From positions 1 through 59,685 of the IMG/VR virus record IMGVR_UViG_3300010334_002189: 59,685 bases of DNA; one strand, 5' to 3'. Below are positions 48,857-57,130 of the stretch, piece by piece. The stretch's first letter is position 1. Each line of letters starts with the position of its first letter. Source of the DNA: a virus. The notes beneath the pieces were generated by a model. That model did not search any database. It saw only the letters and a program-made list of their open reading frames with translations, and was not told the origin of the DNA. Made by a program: the position numbers and the translations under genes.

Positions 48857-50061
48857 TGTATCACAGTCATGCCCGGCATGTCTGGTAATGTGCGCCACGG
48901 ATCAACAATGACACTACCTGGTGTAATATCAAAGTAGAAACTGTCTTTTGTAATCTCTACACCAGTACCAGCATAGGTAATGCCAGCATTGTGTGCCATT
49001 AATACTACTGCTCTTGGCGACCCAAAAATAACATCTCCTGTCAATGGGTCAGCATAATACAACTGAACATTTTGTTGTTCAACATAGTAACCAACCAATT
49101 CACTATAGCTTCCAATGGTGTAAGGAACATAGGGCTTGTATGCACGACCATGAATGATCACAGGAATATCATGTTCTTCTGCCAACTTGACCAAACGCAT
49201 GGCCATCTTCTTGGCCTGCATATCTCTACTGCCCATGAACGCATGAAACAAATCATATCCAAGGTCGTATTCTTCTGCCAGCCAGCGCAGGGCAATGTTA
49301 TCTCTGGGATGGCAAGCACCTGCATCTCCCATACCAGCTGTGAGATATTTTGGACCAGTAATTCGTTGCGTTGCGGCCTTTAGTGCGTCTGTAACTACAT
49401 CCACATTGATGTTACCATTGGCTTCTGCCACATCTTGAATCATGTTGACAAGACCAATCTTGGCTGAAATAAATGTGTTATAGAAAATCTTAATGGCTTC
49501 AGCCTCGTCCCATGTACCTACATTAATCTGTGGCGTGTTTTCCATGATGGGTTTGTAGAAGTCAATTAGCAGTCCTGCATCACCTGTGCGAGTGCCATCT
49601 TCGGTGCCAATGATCAAGCACTCGGGATTGACCATGTCCCATTTTACAGAGCCCATAGCAATAAGATACGGATTGTAAATGAAACGAGCATTGGTAATCA
49701 GCGGCTGTAAATGTGCTCGGACTGTACCAGGAAGCACAGTACTGATTAGCACTACCAATTGATCTCGAGTCACATGAGGATTGATCTCTTGCAAGACATG
49801 TTGTACAATACTGTAATCAAAATTCTTTGGTGGCAAATCTGTAATTGGTGAACTGCCACCATACGCAGGATCATGTGGTGTTGGTACTGCAACAAATATT
49901 AAATCACATCCTGTTACAGCCTCGGCTATCGAACTCTTAATTGCCACGGTCTGTGTTGGGTCTACCAGATTAATATCATAACCGCACACATCATAGTGTT
50001 CTGCCATTACTTCTGCACATGGTAAACCTAGTTTACCACAGCCAATCATTGCTACTTTCAT
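48823..50061 (-). CDS. UDP-glucose/GDP-mannose dehydrogenase family enzyme
   Basis: The 412-residue product is full length. MIGCGKLGLPCAEVM binds NAD; GMGDAGACHPRDN carries catalytic Cys250; IIHGRAYKPYV begins the UDP-binding C-terminal domain. The Cys loop is GxGACHPxD rather than GxGGxCxPKD, so substrate may be unusual. It oxidises a nucleotide sugar to a uronic acid. Overlaps the methyltransferase gene by 4 bases. Confidence 0.8.
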   Translation of the reverse strand: MKVAMIGCGKLGLPCAEVMAEHYDVCGYDINLVDPTQTVAIKSSIAEAVTGCDLIFVAVPTPHDPAYGGSSPITDLPPKNFDYSIVQHVLQEINPHVTRDQLVVLISTVLPGTVRAHLQPLITNARFIYNPYLIAMGSVKWDMVNPECLIIGTEDGTRTGDAGLLIDFYKPIMENTPQINVGTWDEAEAIKIFYNTFISAKIGLVNMIQDVAEANGNINVDVVTDALKAATQRITGPKYLTAGMGDAGACHPRDNIALRWLAEEYDLGYDLFHAFMGSRDMQAKKMAMRLVKLAEEHDIPVIIHGRAYKPYVPYTIGSYSELVGYYVEQQNVQLYYADPLTGDVIFGSPRAVVLMAHNAGITYAGTGVEITKDSFYFDITPGSVIVDPWRTLPDMPGMTVIHYGNPRKSTSR

Positions 50062-50702
50062 TTCTTTCTTCTCAACAATACATTTCTTGGAGTTAAAGTT
50101 TCCATTTCTAAGTCATTTTCTGCAACAAATTGGTCAACACCTTGGACCATTCCAGCAAATGACGGATCTCTGGGTTCATAGTCGTCGATGATTAGTATAC
50201 CATCTTGCTTTACCCGGGGCCACCATCTCGATAAGTCAGTATAGATATCATTGTATTCGTGTCCAGCATCGTGAAAAATCATATCCGCATAAGGTAATGT
50301 TGTTGGGTCTATTGTGCTGGCATTACCTCGCTGTCCAAATAAATTTGGAATGTCATGGTTATAAATTTTCCACAATTTAAACAGGCTATCACCATTGATA
50401 CGCTTTGGATCTTCTAGAATTTCCGCTTCCATAATTGCTTTTTCTAATCCACTTGTCCTACCATCATGAAATCCAACTTGTTCATGATTTTTAAATAGAA
50501 TTTTAGTAAAAATGTCAATTGTAAATAATCTAACACTAGGATGTTTACTATGTCCAATGGTATATGTTGATCTTCCAAACAACGCACCCAGTTCGATTAT
50601 AACACCATTTTCTGGTACTTGTGATGCATAAGTTCCAATTTTGTAAAGAATCTCTTTGCCATTCCATCCTGGAATGTTGATGTTCATTTTAATTTCCGAC
50701 AT
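50058..50702 (-). CDS. Class I methyltransferase (Methyltransf_24-like), copy 1
   Basis: 214 residues from ATG 50702, preceded by AAGGA. GVIIELGALFGRST is motif I, FTIDIFT the second strand, MIFHDAGHEYNDIYTDLSRW the acidic metal-binding/strand-4 region, and ILIIDDYE strand 5. This is typical of sugar O-methyltransferases in glycan clusters. A relative lies at 52027. Confidence 0.68.
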   Translation of the reverse strand: MSEIKMNINIPGWNGKEILYKIGTYASQVPENGVIIELGALFGRSTYTIGHSKHPSVRLFTIDIFTKILFKNHEQVGFHDGRTSGLEKAIMEAEILEDPKRINGDSLFKLWKIYNHDIPNLFGQRGNASTIDPTTLPYADMIFHDAGHEYNDIYTDLSRWWPRVKQDGILIIDDYEPRDPSFAGMVQGVDQFVAENDLEMETLTPRNVLLRRKK

Positions 50703-50725
50703 GATTATCCTTAATATTAAGTATG

Positions 50726-50733
50726 TATTTATT
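50726..50733 (-). promoter_or_regulatory. Late-type octamer AATAAATA
   Basis: One mismatch to TATAAATA, 23 bases before the methyltransferase ATG, with an AAGGA Shine-Dalgarno between. It overlaps the 3' end of the upstream gene. This one has a normal leader, unlike the 5-base sites. Confidence 0.45.
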
Positions 50734-52030
50734 AGAACAAGTTCCAAATCTGTTCAACGAGCGTAAAGAGTCCTTGCTCAACAGATGGCAAGCACTTTTT
50801 TCTATGCCGCTCGTTGAACAATTGTTGATTATGTATTAGAATTGGTAACATTTGCTCCCGCAAGTACATTAGTTTTTCATCGGATAGAAATGACAATCGG
50901 TAACATTCGTCCATTGCCATTTGTATTCGTTTCCCCAAGTCTGGTTCGTTGTCGTAGCTTTCGTCCCAGAAAGATCCAAAAGTGTAGTAGCCTTGATTAC
51001 GCAATTCCTTCAACATTCCTGGACTACCTATCATTATAAACGGGTGCCCAGCGACAATAGTTTTCCATGTCTTTTCACTGAAGAAAATTGTACCTACGTC
51101 AAACAATGTCTCAGGTAGAACTGATAGAAATGTTTGCTGATAGTGCTCTGGGATTAAGTCCCAGGCTGGATTATGTTGACCTAAATTTTTATCAATTTCA
51201 AGTGGAATCAACTTGTCCAGATTTAGCGCCTGTGGTTCTAAATCTGGACGGCCATGTTTAATAACTCTGCTGACGCTATCTCTAATATCGTCCCCCCAGT
51301 AGCTAATTAATCCTTTGCTGACAAGATTCCTTTTAATTATTTCACACAATAATATTACTCTATGTGGTCTTGGTCTACGATTATAACTTAAAAAGAATTT
51401 GTCACTGGGCCGATATGCGATAGGCTGATCTAATAGTTGCGGAACCCAGCATATAAAACTCTCACTTACAATTGGTGTAAAATTAAAATTAACACTTGAT
51501 ATTGGTCCTTTACAATTTCCATGAATGTAATATACTTGATTTCTTTTTAATCCATGCTTGATACACCAGCCGTTTAAAATCTCATAATCATTTTCAAATG
51601 AAAGACTTCCGCTGGTTCCTTCTAGCGGAAACAATAACACAATTTTAGCACGGCCAGCTTTAACATCAGCAAAGACTTTTGGATCAATTAAATCAAATCC
51701 AATGTTTTTATAATCATTGAAATAACTGGTATTTCTGATGCAAATTGGATAAATGTATTTCTTGTCATCCAAGGTAGAAAGTAATGAGTAGCGCACATTA
51801 TCATTGCTGTACAAGAACTCATCTCGCTTTGCCGGATAATTAAAGGCTTCGAGTTCATCTCGGTGAGCGCCAAAGATTTGGTCGTGAAATACTTCAGGTA
51901 TTTCAAACCATTGGAAACTATGTGTTGGCGGCAAAGCTTTAACACCATCAACTAGCATGTCGGGTGATATAGTATTTGGAATCCACCAGTCGTGTTCTGT
52001 ACTCCAATTTTGAAAAGCAAACTGTATCAT
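50732..52030 (-). CDS. Glycosyltransferase-like protein, paralogue of 54111
   Basis: The 432-residue product has FLSYNRRPRPHRVILLCEI near the middle and FFSEKTWKTIVAGHPFIMIG then RNQGYYTFGSFWDESYD near the end. The same order (NRRPHxHRILLL; SEKVWKPMLIG; IGFQTF) occurs in the gene at 54111. SEKxxKPxxxGxPF is the donor-site motif of exostosin/fucosyltransferase-like GT-B enzymes. Acceptor unknown. Confidence 0.6.
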   Translation of the reverse strand: MIQFAFQNWSTEHDWWIPNTISPDMLVDGVKALPPTHSFQWFEIPEVFHDQIFGAHRDELEAFNYPAKRDEFLYSNDNVRYSLLSTLDDKKYIYPICIRNTSYFNDYKNIGFDLIDPKVFADVKAGRAKIVLLFPLEGTSGSLSFENDYEILNGWCIKHGLKRNQVYYIHGNCKGPISSVNFNFTPIVSESFICWVPQLLDQPIAYRPSDKFFLSYNRRPRPHRVILLCEIIKRNLVSKGLISYWGDDIRDSVSRVIKHGRPDLEPQALNLDKLIPLEIDKNLGQHNPAWDLIPEHYQQTFLSVLPETLFDVGTIFFSEKTWKTIVAGHPFIMIGSPGMLKELRNQGYYTFGSFWDESYDNEPDLGKRIQMAMDECYRLSFLSDEKLMYLREQMLPILIHNQQLFNERHRKKCLPSVEQGLFTLVEQIWNLF

Positions 52031-52614
52031 TTTTTAATTGACCAAATTAAGGTGCCCGGATATACAATTGCCTTTGTGCCAATTATACCTTCTAGTCTGA
52101 GAACATTTTCTTTGACATGCGGGCAATCGTCACTGTAATCATGCCCACAAATTATTCCGCTAGTGTTAACATGCGGCAGAAAATAAGTCAAGTTGTCCCA
52201 GTCACTGGGGTTAATATGGGCCGCGTCAAGGAAAAACAAATCAATCATCTCTGGAACATAACCACCTAGATCATGTGGACTACTTCCTTTGAATCGTTTA
52301 ATGTTTGTAAATTCCTTTGTGTTTTGTATAAATGCGTGTTCCACATCATACATTACTCCTGGCAGTGGAAATGATTGCTCTACACAAAATTCTTTGGCAA
52401 TACTATGATTTTGCACCATGTCATTTAAAAACCAATCAATGCAGGATATAGTAACACTCGGATCAGCACTCATGGCCCAACAAACTGCACTACGCCCAAA
52501 CATAGATCCAATTTCTAAAATGTTTCCGTTCACTGGAACTTGTTTTGCCAACTGCTCAAGAGTCTTGAGTTCGTGTTCTGTCATCCATCCTAATATCTCT
52601 GTTCTATAACCCAT
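52027..52614 (-). CDS. Class I methyltransferase-like protein, copy 2
   Basis: The 195-residue product has GNILEIGSMFGRSAVCWAM (motif I), ISCIDWF, LFFLDAAHINPSDWDNL and GIICGHDYSDD, matching copy 1 in order. ATGA coupling with the glycosyltransferase downstream; overlaps the radical SAM gene by 11 bases. Confidence 0.65.
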   Translation of the reverse strand: MGYRTEILGWMTEHELKTLEQLAKQVPVNGNILEIGSMFGRSAVCWAMSADPSVTISCIDWFLNDMVQNHSIAKEFCVEQSFPLPGVMYDVEHAFIQNTKEFTNIKRFKGSSPHDLGGYVPEMIDLFFLDAAHINPSDWDNLTYFLPHVNTSGIICGHDYSDDCPHVKENVLRLEGIIGTKAIVYPGTLIWSIKK

Positions 52615-54079
52615 CTTCTAATCCTTGACCAACTATTGCAAGTTCTTTGGCCGCCTTACTGGCTTCATATTCTTCTCGGCATCTTGTATAGAATGCTTCA
52701 AACTCTGGAAATGTCTTTAAGAAGTTTAAATTATTTCTAGCATCAAATTGTGTAACAAACAAATAGAAGTCATGCCTTGCTGTAATGTTTTCAGTTTGAT
52801 TGGGATTCTCTGCTTCAATGATATTGACAAGTCGTTGCAGGTTATCTATTTCATGTGGATAAAAACCATCGTGAAATTCAAACTCATCAAATTTGGCAAT
52901 ATTACTCTTGGCCCAGGCAAGTGTGTTGATCAACTGTCCAGTCATATGATCATCTGCAATCAATGCACTTAGATATCTAGGGTGCCTGAGATAAGGAAAG
53001 TCCAGATTGATTCCACGAATACCATTGGGCTTGTCAATTGTAGTTGCACTACGGCGAATACTCAATATATCATTCAAGAACAATTTAAATTTGGGTATGC
53101 TTAACAGATTAAAAGTACACATGATGGTGATGTCCAGCGTTGGATAGCGCAGTGACAGATTCCATAGGTTGTAGTACCATTTTTGATAGTCTAGCCCTTG
53201 TCGAATATACTCTGCTTGATCACCCCAGGTGTCACAGCTGGTAAAAATTTGTAGACGCTTGACCATGTTGCCATCTTTGATCAGTTTACACTTGTCAAAG
53301 AACTTGTCCAACACCTTTTGATCAGCACCCAGGTTAGTGTTGATGGCCAGATCAAGATTGGGATTGGGATTTTCAATGATCCAATCCAGTGTTCTAAATG
53401 TTTCTTTGCTCAGTAAGGGTTCACCGCCAGTGATACGAAATGTGCGTAGATTGGGATATAGTGTGGGCCACCATTTCCACCAGGCCTCCACATAGGGATT
53501 CACATCTTTATTTGGAATAGGCATACGGTTGGCATCTCGGAGCCAATTGATGTCATGATCACTTGTTTTGGTCAGCATGATTGGTCCATGCCGCTTGGCA
53601 GTTTCCATTAGGGTACTGCTGATTTCTGGACTACAGTACCCGCAACCAAAATTACAAGCATTACTGAAACTTACTTCAACATAACTTGGTTGCACATCTG
53701 CGTCCCATGGCATCTGTGCGCTGGACTCTAGATATGGAGTAGCCCAGCTATCGTCAGCTGACTTTTTAATACGATCACTGTAGTGATCTCCGGGCGCATC
53801 TTCAGCTCGCCAGCAGTAATCACATTCACCTGGGCGAATACCTTCTAGCATTTCTTTGCGTAGCGTTTTCTTATACCATGTATTGTGTAGTGCGCTTGGG
53901 TTAACAGCCACTTCAGCCAATGGAACTCGATGAGTCTGTGGATGATGACACGAATGTGTTTGTCCTGTGGCCAAGTGGATTGTAACCTGTTGCCACTTGG
54001 CCACGCAATAGGTTGGACTTACTTTGTCTAATTCACTTTTGATGTGAATCATTCGTTTGGCAAATTCGGTTTTTTTCAT
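52604..54079 (-). CDS. Radical SAM protein (twitch-type)
   Basis: The 491-residue product has SNACNFGCGYC with Cys142, Cys146 and Cys149 (CX3CX2C) and FRITGGEPLL as SAM-binding motif. Extra N-terminal Cys (Cys25, Cys44, and GECDYC at 86-89) could bind a second cluster, as in twitch/SPASM-like enzymes. It may modify a sugar, lipid or peptide made by its neighbours; the phage ferredoxin could reduce it. The octamer ATTAAATA ends 8 bases before the ATG. Confidence 0.75.
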   Translation of the reverse strand: MKKTEFAKRMIHIKSELDKVSPTYCVAKWQQVTIHLATGQTHSCHHPQTHRVPLAEVAVNPSALHNTWYKKTLRKEMLEGIRPGECDYCWRAEDAPGDHYSDRIKKSADDSWATPYLESSAQMPWDADVQPSYVEVSFSNACNFGCGYCSPEISSTLMETAKRHGPIMLTKTSDHDINWLRDANRMPIPNKDVNPYVEAWWKWWPTLYPNLRTFRITGGEPLLSKETFRTLDWIIENPNPNLDLAINTNLGADQKVLDKFFDKCKLIKDGNMVKRLQIFTSCDTWGDQAEYIRQGLDYQKWYYNLWNLSLRYPTLDITIMCTFNLLSIPKFKLFLNDILSIRRSATTIDKPNGIRGINLDFPYLRHPRYLSALIADDHMTGQLINTLAWAKSNIAKFDEFEFHDGFYPHEIDNLQRLVNIIEAENPNQTENITARHDFYLFVTQFDARNNLNFLKTFPEFEAFYTRCREEYEASKAAKELAIVGQGLEDGL

Positions 54080-54087
54080 TTAAGCAG

Positions 54088-54095
54088 TATTTAAT
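54088..54095 (-). promoter_or_regulatory. Late-like octamer ATTAAATA, 8 bases before ATG
   Basis: Same octamer as at 47926. Sits in the 31-base gap after the upstream glycosyltransferase; no Shine-Dalgarno visible. Weak match (6 of 8) to TATAAATA. Confidence 0.3.
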
Positions 54096-54110
54096 GTTTA
54101 GATATTTAGT

Positions 54111-55427
54111 TTAGGCCGTAGCCCAGTAGGATTCAATTGCAGGAATTACCTGTGACCCAATCAGTTTGTTGATTCTGTCAGTGTCCATGAGGATTTGTCT
54201 ATTGTGCTGTATAGCAGATTCACAGCAAGCCAACAGTTGTGCAAATTCAGCATCGCCAAGTTTGACCAGGCCCTTTAACACACGCATCAGTTCAATTGCC
54301 CGTTCAACATGGTCGGTAATTAGGTCGTATTCTTCATTGATCCAAGGACTAAAAGTTTGGAATCCAATTGCTCTTAGACTTTGCAGATAAAATGCAGGGG
54401 CCATTGCAAGAAATATTTGTCCAATCAGCATGGGCTTCCAAACTTTCTCACTGGCAAACACTGACTCGCTGAAGAAGAATGTCTCACTTACAATGTTGAT
54501 GGGAAACTGTGTGTAGTATTCTTCATTGATGTCCAACGCATGATTCTTTTTAAAGTTGTCAGTGTCTGCAATCAATGGCAAGCGAGCCCACATGCGATCA
54601 AAGTCAGCATCTAAGTTATCAATGCTTCCATTGAGTGCATCTTTGAGCCACTGCCATTGATATGGAATATCAAATGCATGTTTGTCAAATCCATCAATTT
54701 CATCTTCAAAGTTGCGTGGCATACTTACTCCGCCATGTTCAATTAAATCGAATCGTTCAAGCAGAGTCAGCAACAATATTCTATGCACATGCGGTCGACG
54801 ATTAAGACACATGTATCTAGCATGGCCCTGTTGCCAATGGGCTTGTTGTAGTTCTGGTTTGACTGCTGAAAACGCTCGGTCTCTGTTGATCCAGTTGATG
54901 AAAAATCCATACCAACTTGTTCGCATATTTGTACGCACTCCAGCTTTATCACACCACTGAAAATATAACTGCTCTACATTGTAGCTACTGCTGACATAGA
55001 GAATTCTATTGTGTAGGTCATTGTCTTCTATCCACTGCCATAACTCTGGAAATACTTCTTCAGTAAATCCTTCTAGGCTGTAATCAATTACAATTTGACA
55101 AGCAGGATCATTCCAGGCCGCTCGGCGTGATGGATGAGTGAGCCAATGCTTGATGTATTTTAACTTGTTGACATTCCATCCGCCCAGCAAGCCAATTGGT
55201 ATAACACCCTGACGACCCGACACAAACTGATCCAAGGGTTGAATTTCTATTGGGCAATTAAAGTATTTAAATATGCCCGCACCAATGAGTGGATGCCGAG
55301 TAAAGTGTTCTGTATCATCATCTAGATTCCAAATATCCTGCTCTAGGTAACCATGCCATTGTGCAAACAGATTGTTTCCATCTATGTTTCTTTCAATTTT
55401 ATCGCCATACAATATAATACTGTCCAT
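54111..55427 (-). CDS. Glycosyltransferase-like protein, paralogue of 50732
   Basis: 438 residues. MCLNRRPHVHRILLLTLLERF lies in the middle, with SETFFFSESVFASEKVWKPM and AIGFQTFSPWINEEYD near the end, paralleling 50732. The N-terminal 180 residues differ. It begins a transcript right after a strong terminator, from a TATAAGTA octamer 4 bases before the ATG. Confidence 0.6.
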   Translation of the reverse strand: MDSIILYGDKIERNIDGNNLFAQWHGYLEQDIWNLDDDTEHFTRHPLIGAGIFKYFNCPIEIQPLDQFVSGRQGVIPIGLLGGWNVNKLKYIKHWLTHPSRRAAWNDPACQIVIDYSLEGFTEEVFPELWQWIEDNDLHNRILYVSSSYNVEQLYFQWCDKAGVRTNMRTSWYGFFINWINRDRAFSAVKPELQQAHWQQGHARYMCLNRRPHVHRILLLTLLERFDLIEHGGVSMPRNFEDEIDGFDKHAFDIPYQWQWLKDALNGSIDNLDADFDRMWARLPLIADTDNFKKNHALDINEEYYTQFPINIVSETFFFSESVFASEKVWKPMLIGQIFLAMAPAFYLQSLRAIGFQTFSPWINEEYDLITDHVERAIELMRVLKGLVKLGDAEFAQLLACCESAIQHNRQILMDTDRINKLIGSQVIPAIESYWATA

Positions 55428-55431
55428 GCGA

Positions 55432-55439
55432 TACTTATA
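55432..55439 (-). promoter_or_regulatory. Late-type octamer TATAAGTA, 4 bases before ATG
   Basis: Same octamer as at 17236. It ends 4 bases before the ATG at 55427 and follows directly after a terminator, so transcription must restart here. No Shine-Dalgarno; a leaderless or nearly leaderless mRNA is predicted. Confidence 0.6.
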
Positions 55440-55445
55440 GCCAAA

Positions 55446-55490
55446 GAAAAACCCAAGTGTGCCAGGAGAGCTACTCCGCAGTGACTTGGG
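55446..55490 (-). terminator. Terminator after the virion-like gene
   Basis: On the minus strand CCCAAGT (55490-55484) pairs with ACTTGGG (55458-55452), with an inner GGAG/CTCC stem, then TTTTTCTTT. It lies 18 bases beyond the stop of the gene at 55509 and separates it from the glycosyltransferase transcript. Confidence 0.78.
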
Positions 55491-55508
55491 CCGTGTTAAG
55501 TTTATTTA

Positions 55509-56501
55509 TTAGATCTTAACTGATGTGTTTAGTACTGCGGCACTTTCGTTCCACTTTACTCTTGAACCAGTTGCAAATTGATGTGAGCTACCGGTCTTTT
55601 GTGTGACCACAGCCAAACATTCAAACAGTCTGGTAACATAATATGTGTTACCGGCTGAATCAGTGGCAATCATATTCATCTCACCTGCGCCTGGAGCGGC
55701 CGCAACTAATTTACATGCGCCAGTACCATCAGTATTGGTAATACGATAACTACGATCGTTCCATACTTTCATAGCCGAAACTGCCTTGGCAGTTGCGAAT
55801 CCTGTTACTCTAGCAATAATATCAGCGGTTGTTGCCGCCACTGCATCAATGGCAGAAACAGTAATAGTAGCACTTGCACCCCCACTACCAGCACCTAGCC
55901 AATCGCTATATACAAGAAATGTATCACCAACTTTGGCTTTATCATTTGTAAAACTTTGATCTGGTCCTAGTACAATTGATAAACCTGTAGCACCTGTACC
56001 GGCTTTGATAGTGCAGGAAATATTTGTGCCACCGGTACTTGCTCCAATTGCACCACCACCGCCAGACACATGAAATCTATATGCTCCGTTGCCTAAACTA
56101 TCAACAGAAGTGATAGTGTTATTGCGAGTGGTTGGGTCGGTGGTTTCTTGGTATAGAGTTTTTCCAACCAGAGTACTCAAATCAAAACCAGCAAGCAGGT
56201 CAGGTAGGCCATTTCCTTGTCCGGCATTGTTATTCCAAAGAGTCACAGTACCATCAGCAATGAGTGCATTTTTAATTTGCATTACAATATTCCTATCGCC
56301 AGTGGTAGTTGTAATTGCTACATTTATATGCGCCTCGCCGCCGCGCTGGTTACTAGTTAAATTTAAACTAGCTTCGTTTGCTCCGGACCATGCCCAATTC
56401 CAATCTGTAGTTCCGATTGCAGTTGGAGTTCCGTGGTCGCTTGGCCCATTAGACATTGTATTGTCACCAGGCACCTTACATAAATTTATAATCTTACTCA
56501 T
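55509..56501 (-). CDS. Probable virion or fibre-like protein
   Basis: The 330-residue product is low in charge, rich in Gly, Ala, Thr, Ser and Asn, and strand-prone along its length (SCTIKAGTGATGLSIVLG; ASATITVSAIDAVAATT), as in phage capsid-decoration, neck or fibre proteins. No specific domain recognised. It sits next to the endolysin in a late-type region and is followed by a strong terminator, suggesting high expression. Shine-Dalgarno AAGGAA. Confidence 0.5.
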   Translation of the reverse strand: MSKIINLCKVPGDNTMSNGPSDHGTPTAIGTTDWNWAWSGANEASLNLTSNQRGGEAHINVAITTTTGDRNIVMQIKNALIADGTVTLWNNNAGQGNGLPDLLAGFDLSTLVGKTLYQETTDPTTRNNTITSVDSLGNGAYRFHVSGGGGAIGASTGGTNISCTIKAGTGATGLSIVLGPDQSFTNDKAKVGDTFLVYSDWLGAGSGGASATITVSAIDAVAATTADIIARVTGFATAKAVSAMKVWNDRSYRITNTDGTGACKLVAAAPGAGEMNMIATDSAGNTYYVTRLFECLAVVTQKTGSSHQFATGSRVKWNESAAVLNTSVKI

Positions 56502-56511
56502 TTTTTATTCC

Positions 56512-57129
56512 TTAGATTGATTGCAATACTTGCAATATGTGATGGAAGTGTTCGCCTCGCTCTTTGAGGCCAATTGTGCCACCGTTGATCAACTTGGTTG
56601 CTCGTTCTACATCACCTGTATCGCTGACAGCATTTAGTTTTCTAGTATCCCAAAACCAACCTGCTGACAGAATAGCCACTGGATTCTGTGCCACTTGATC
56701 AGGATCGCTTACTAGATCCAAGCCCAGTGCGTCGCCGCATTTGGTATAATTTTCTTTGCCAGTCAATTGAATAATGCCACGACCGCGGTACATGTAGCCT
56801 TCGCCTGACGCTTCGTTGCCATTGCCCATACGATCACAGTAGGCACGATTGGCAATCATTTCTGGTTTACGAGCATACGCATCTGCTACACCAGCAAAAC
56901 GCTTGGGCCAAAATGCCATCAATGCTTTGGCGGCATAATTCAAGTTTTCTTCTACTGCATTAAAGTTTCCGCTTTCATGTGCAGTCTGTGCAAGAAACAT
57001 GGCCATACGAGCCGGATTGCTAATATCAAAGTGTTCAAAGGTTTCATTGAATCCTTCACAAAACATTTCTAGTCTTGCGGCCTTGGCTTGTGGTATACAA
57101 GCTTGTAAAATTTCTACTGTGATTTCCAT
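56512..57129 (-). CDS. Endolysin, GH19 chitinase/lysozyme family
   Basis: The 205-residue product has FLAQTAHESGNF (Glu52, candidate catalytic acid), VEENLNYAAK (second acid), YMYRGRGIIQLTGKENY (GH19 substrate-cleft signature) and a C-terminal NGGTIGLKERGEHF. It cleaves peptidoglycan at the end of infection. No signal peptide, so a holin is needed; none is obvious within the window. Confidence 0.9.
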   Translation of the reverse strand: MEITVEILQACIPQAKAARLEMFCEGFNETFEHFDISNPARMAMFLAQTAHESGNFNAVEENLNYAAKALMAFWPKRFAGVADAYARKPEMIANRAYCDRMGNGNEASGEGYMYRGRGIIQLTGKENYTKCGDALGLDLVSDPDQVAQNPVAILSAGWFWDTRKLNAVSDTGDVERATKLINGGTIGLKERGEHFHHILQVLQSI

Positions 57130-57130
57130 T

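Noticed and set aside
55446-55490. tRNA-like cloverleaf in the 55.4 kb gap
   Set aside because: The nested stems lack T-loop and anticodon features and are followed by a T-run on the minus strand, so a terminator explains them better.
55501-55510. AATAAATA-like octamer on the minus strand just after the virion-like gene stop region
   Set aside because: It lies before a strong terminator and no gene starts between them, so a productive promoter is unlikely.
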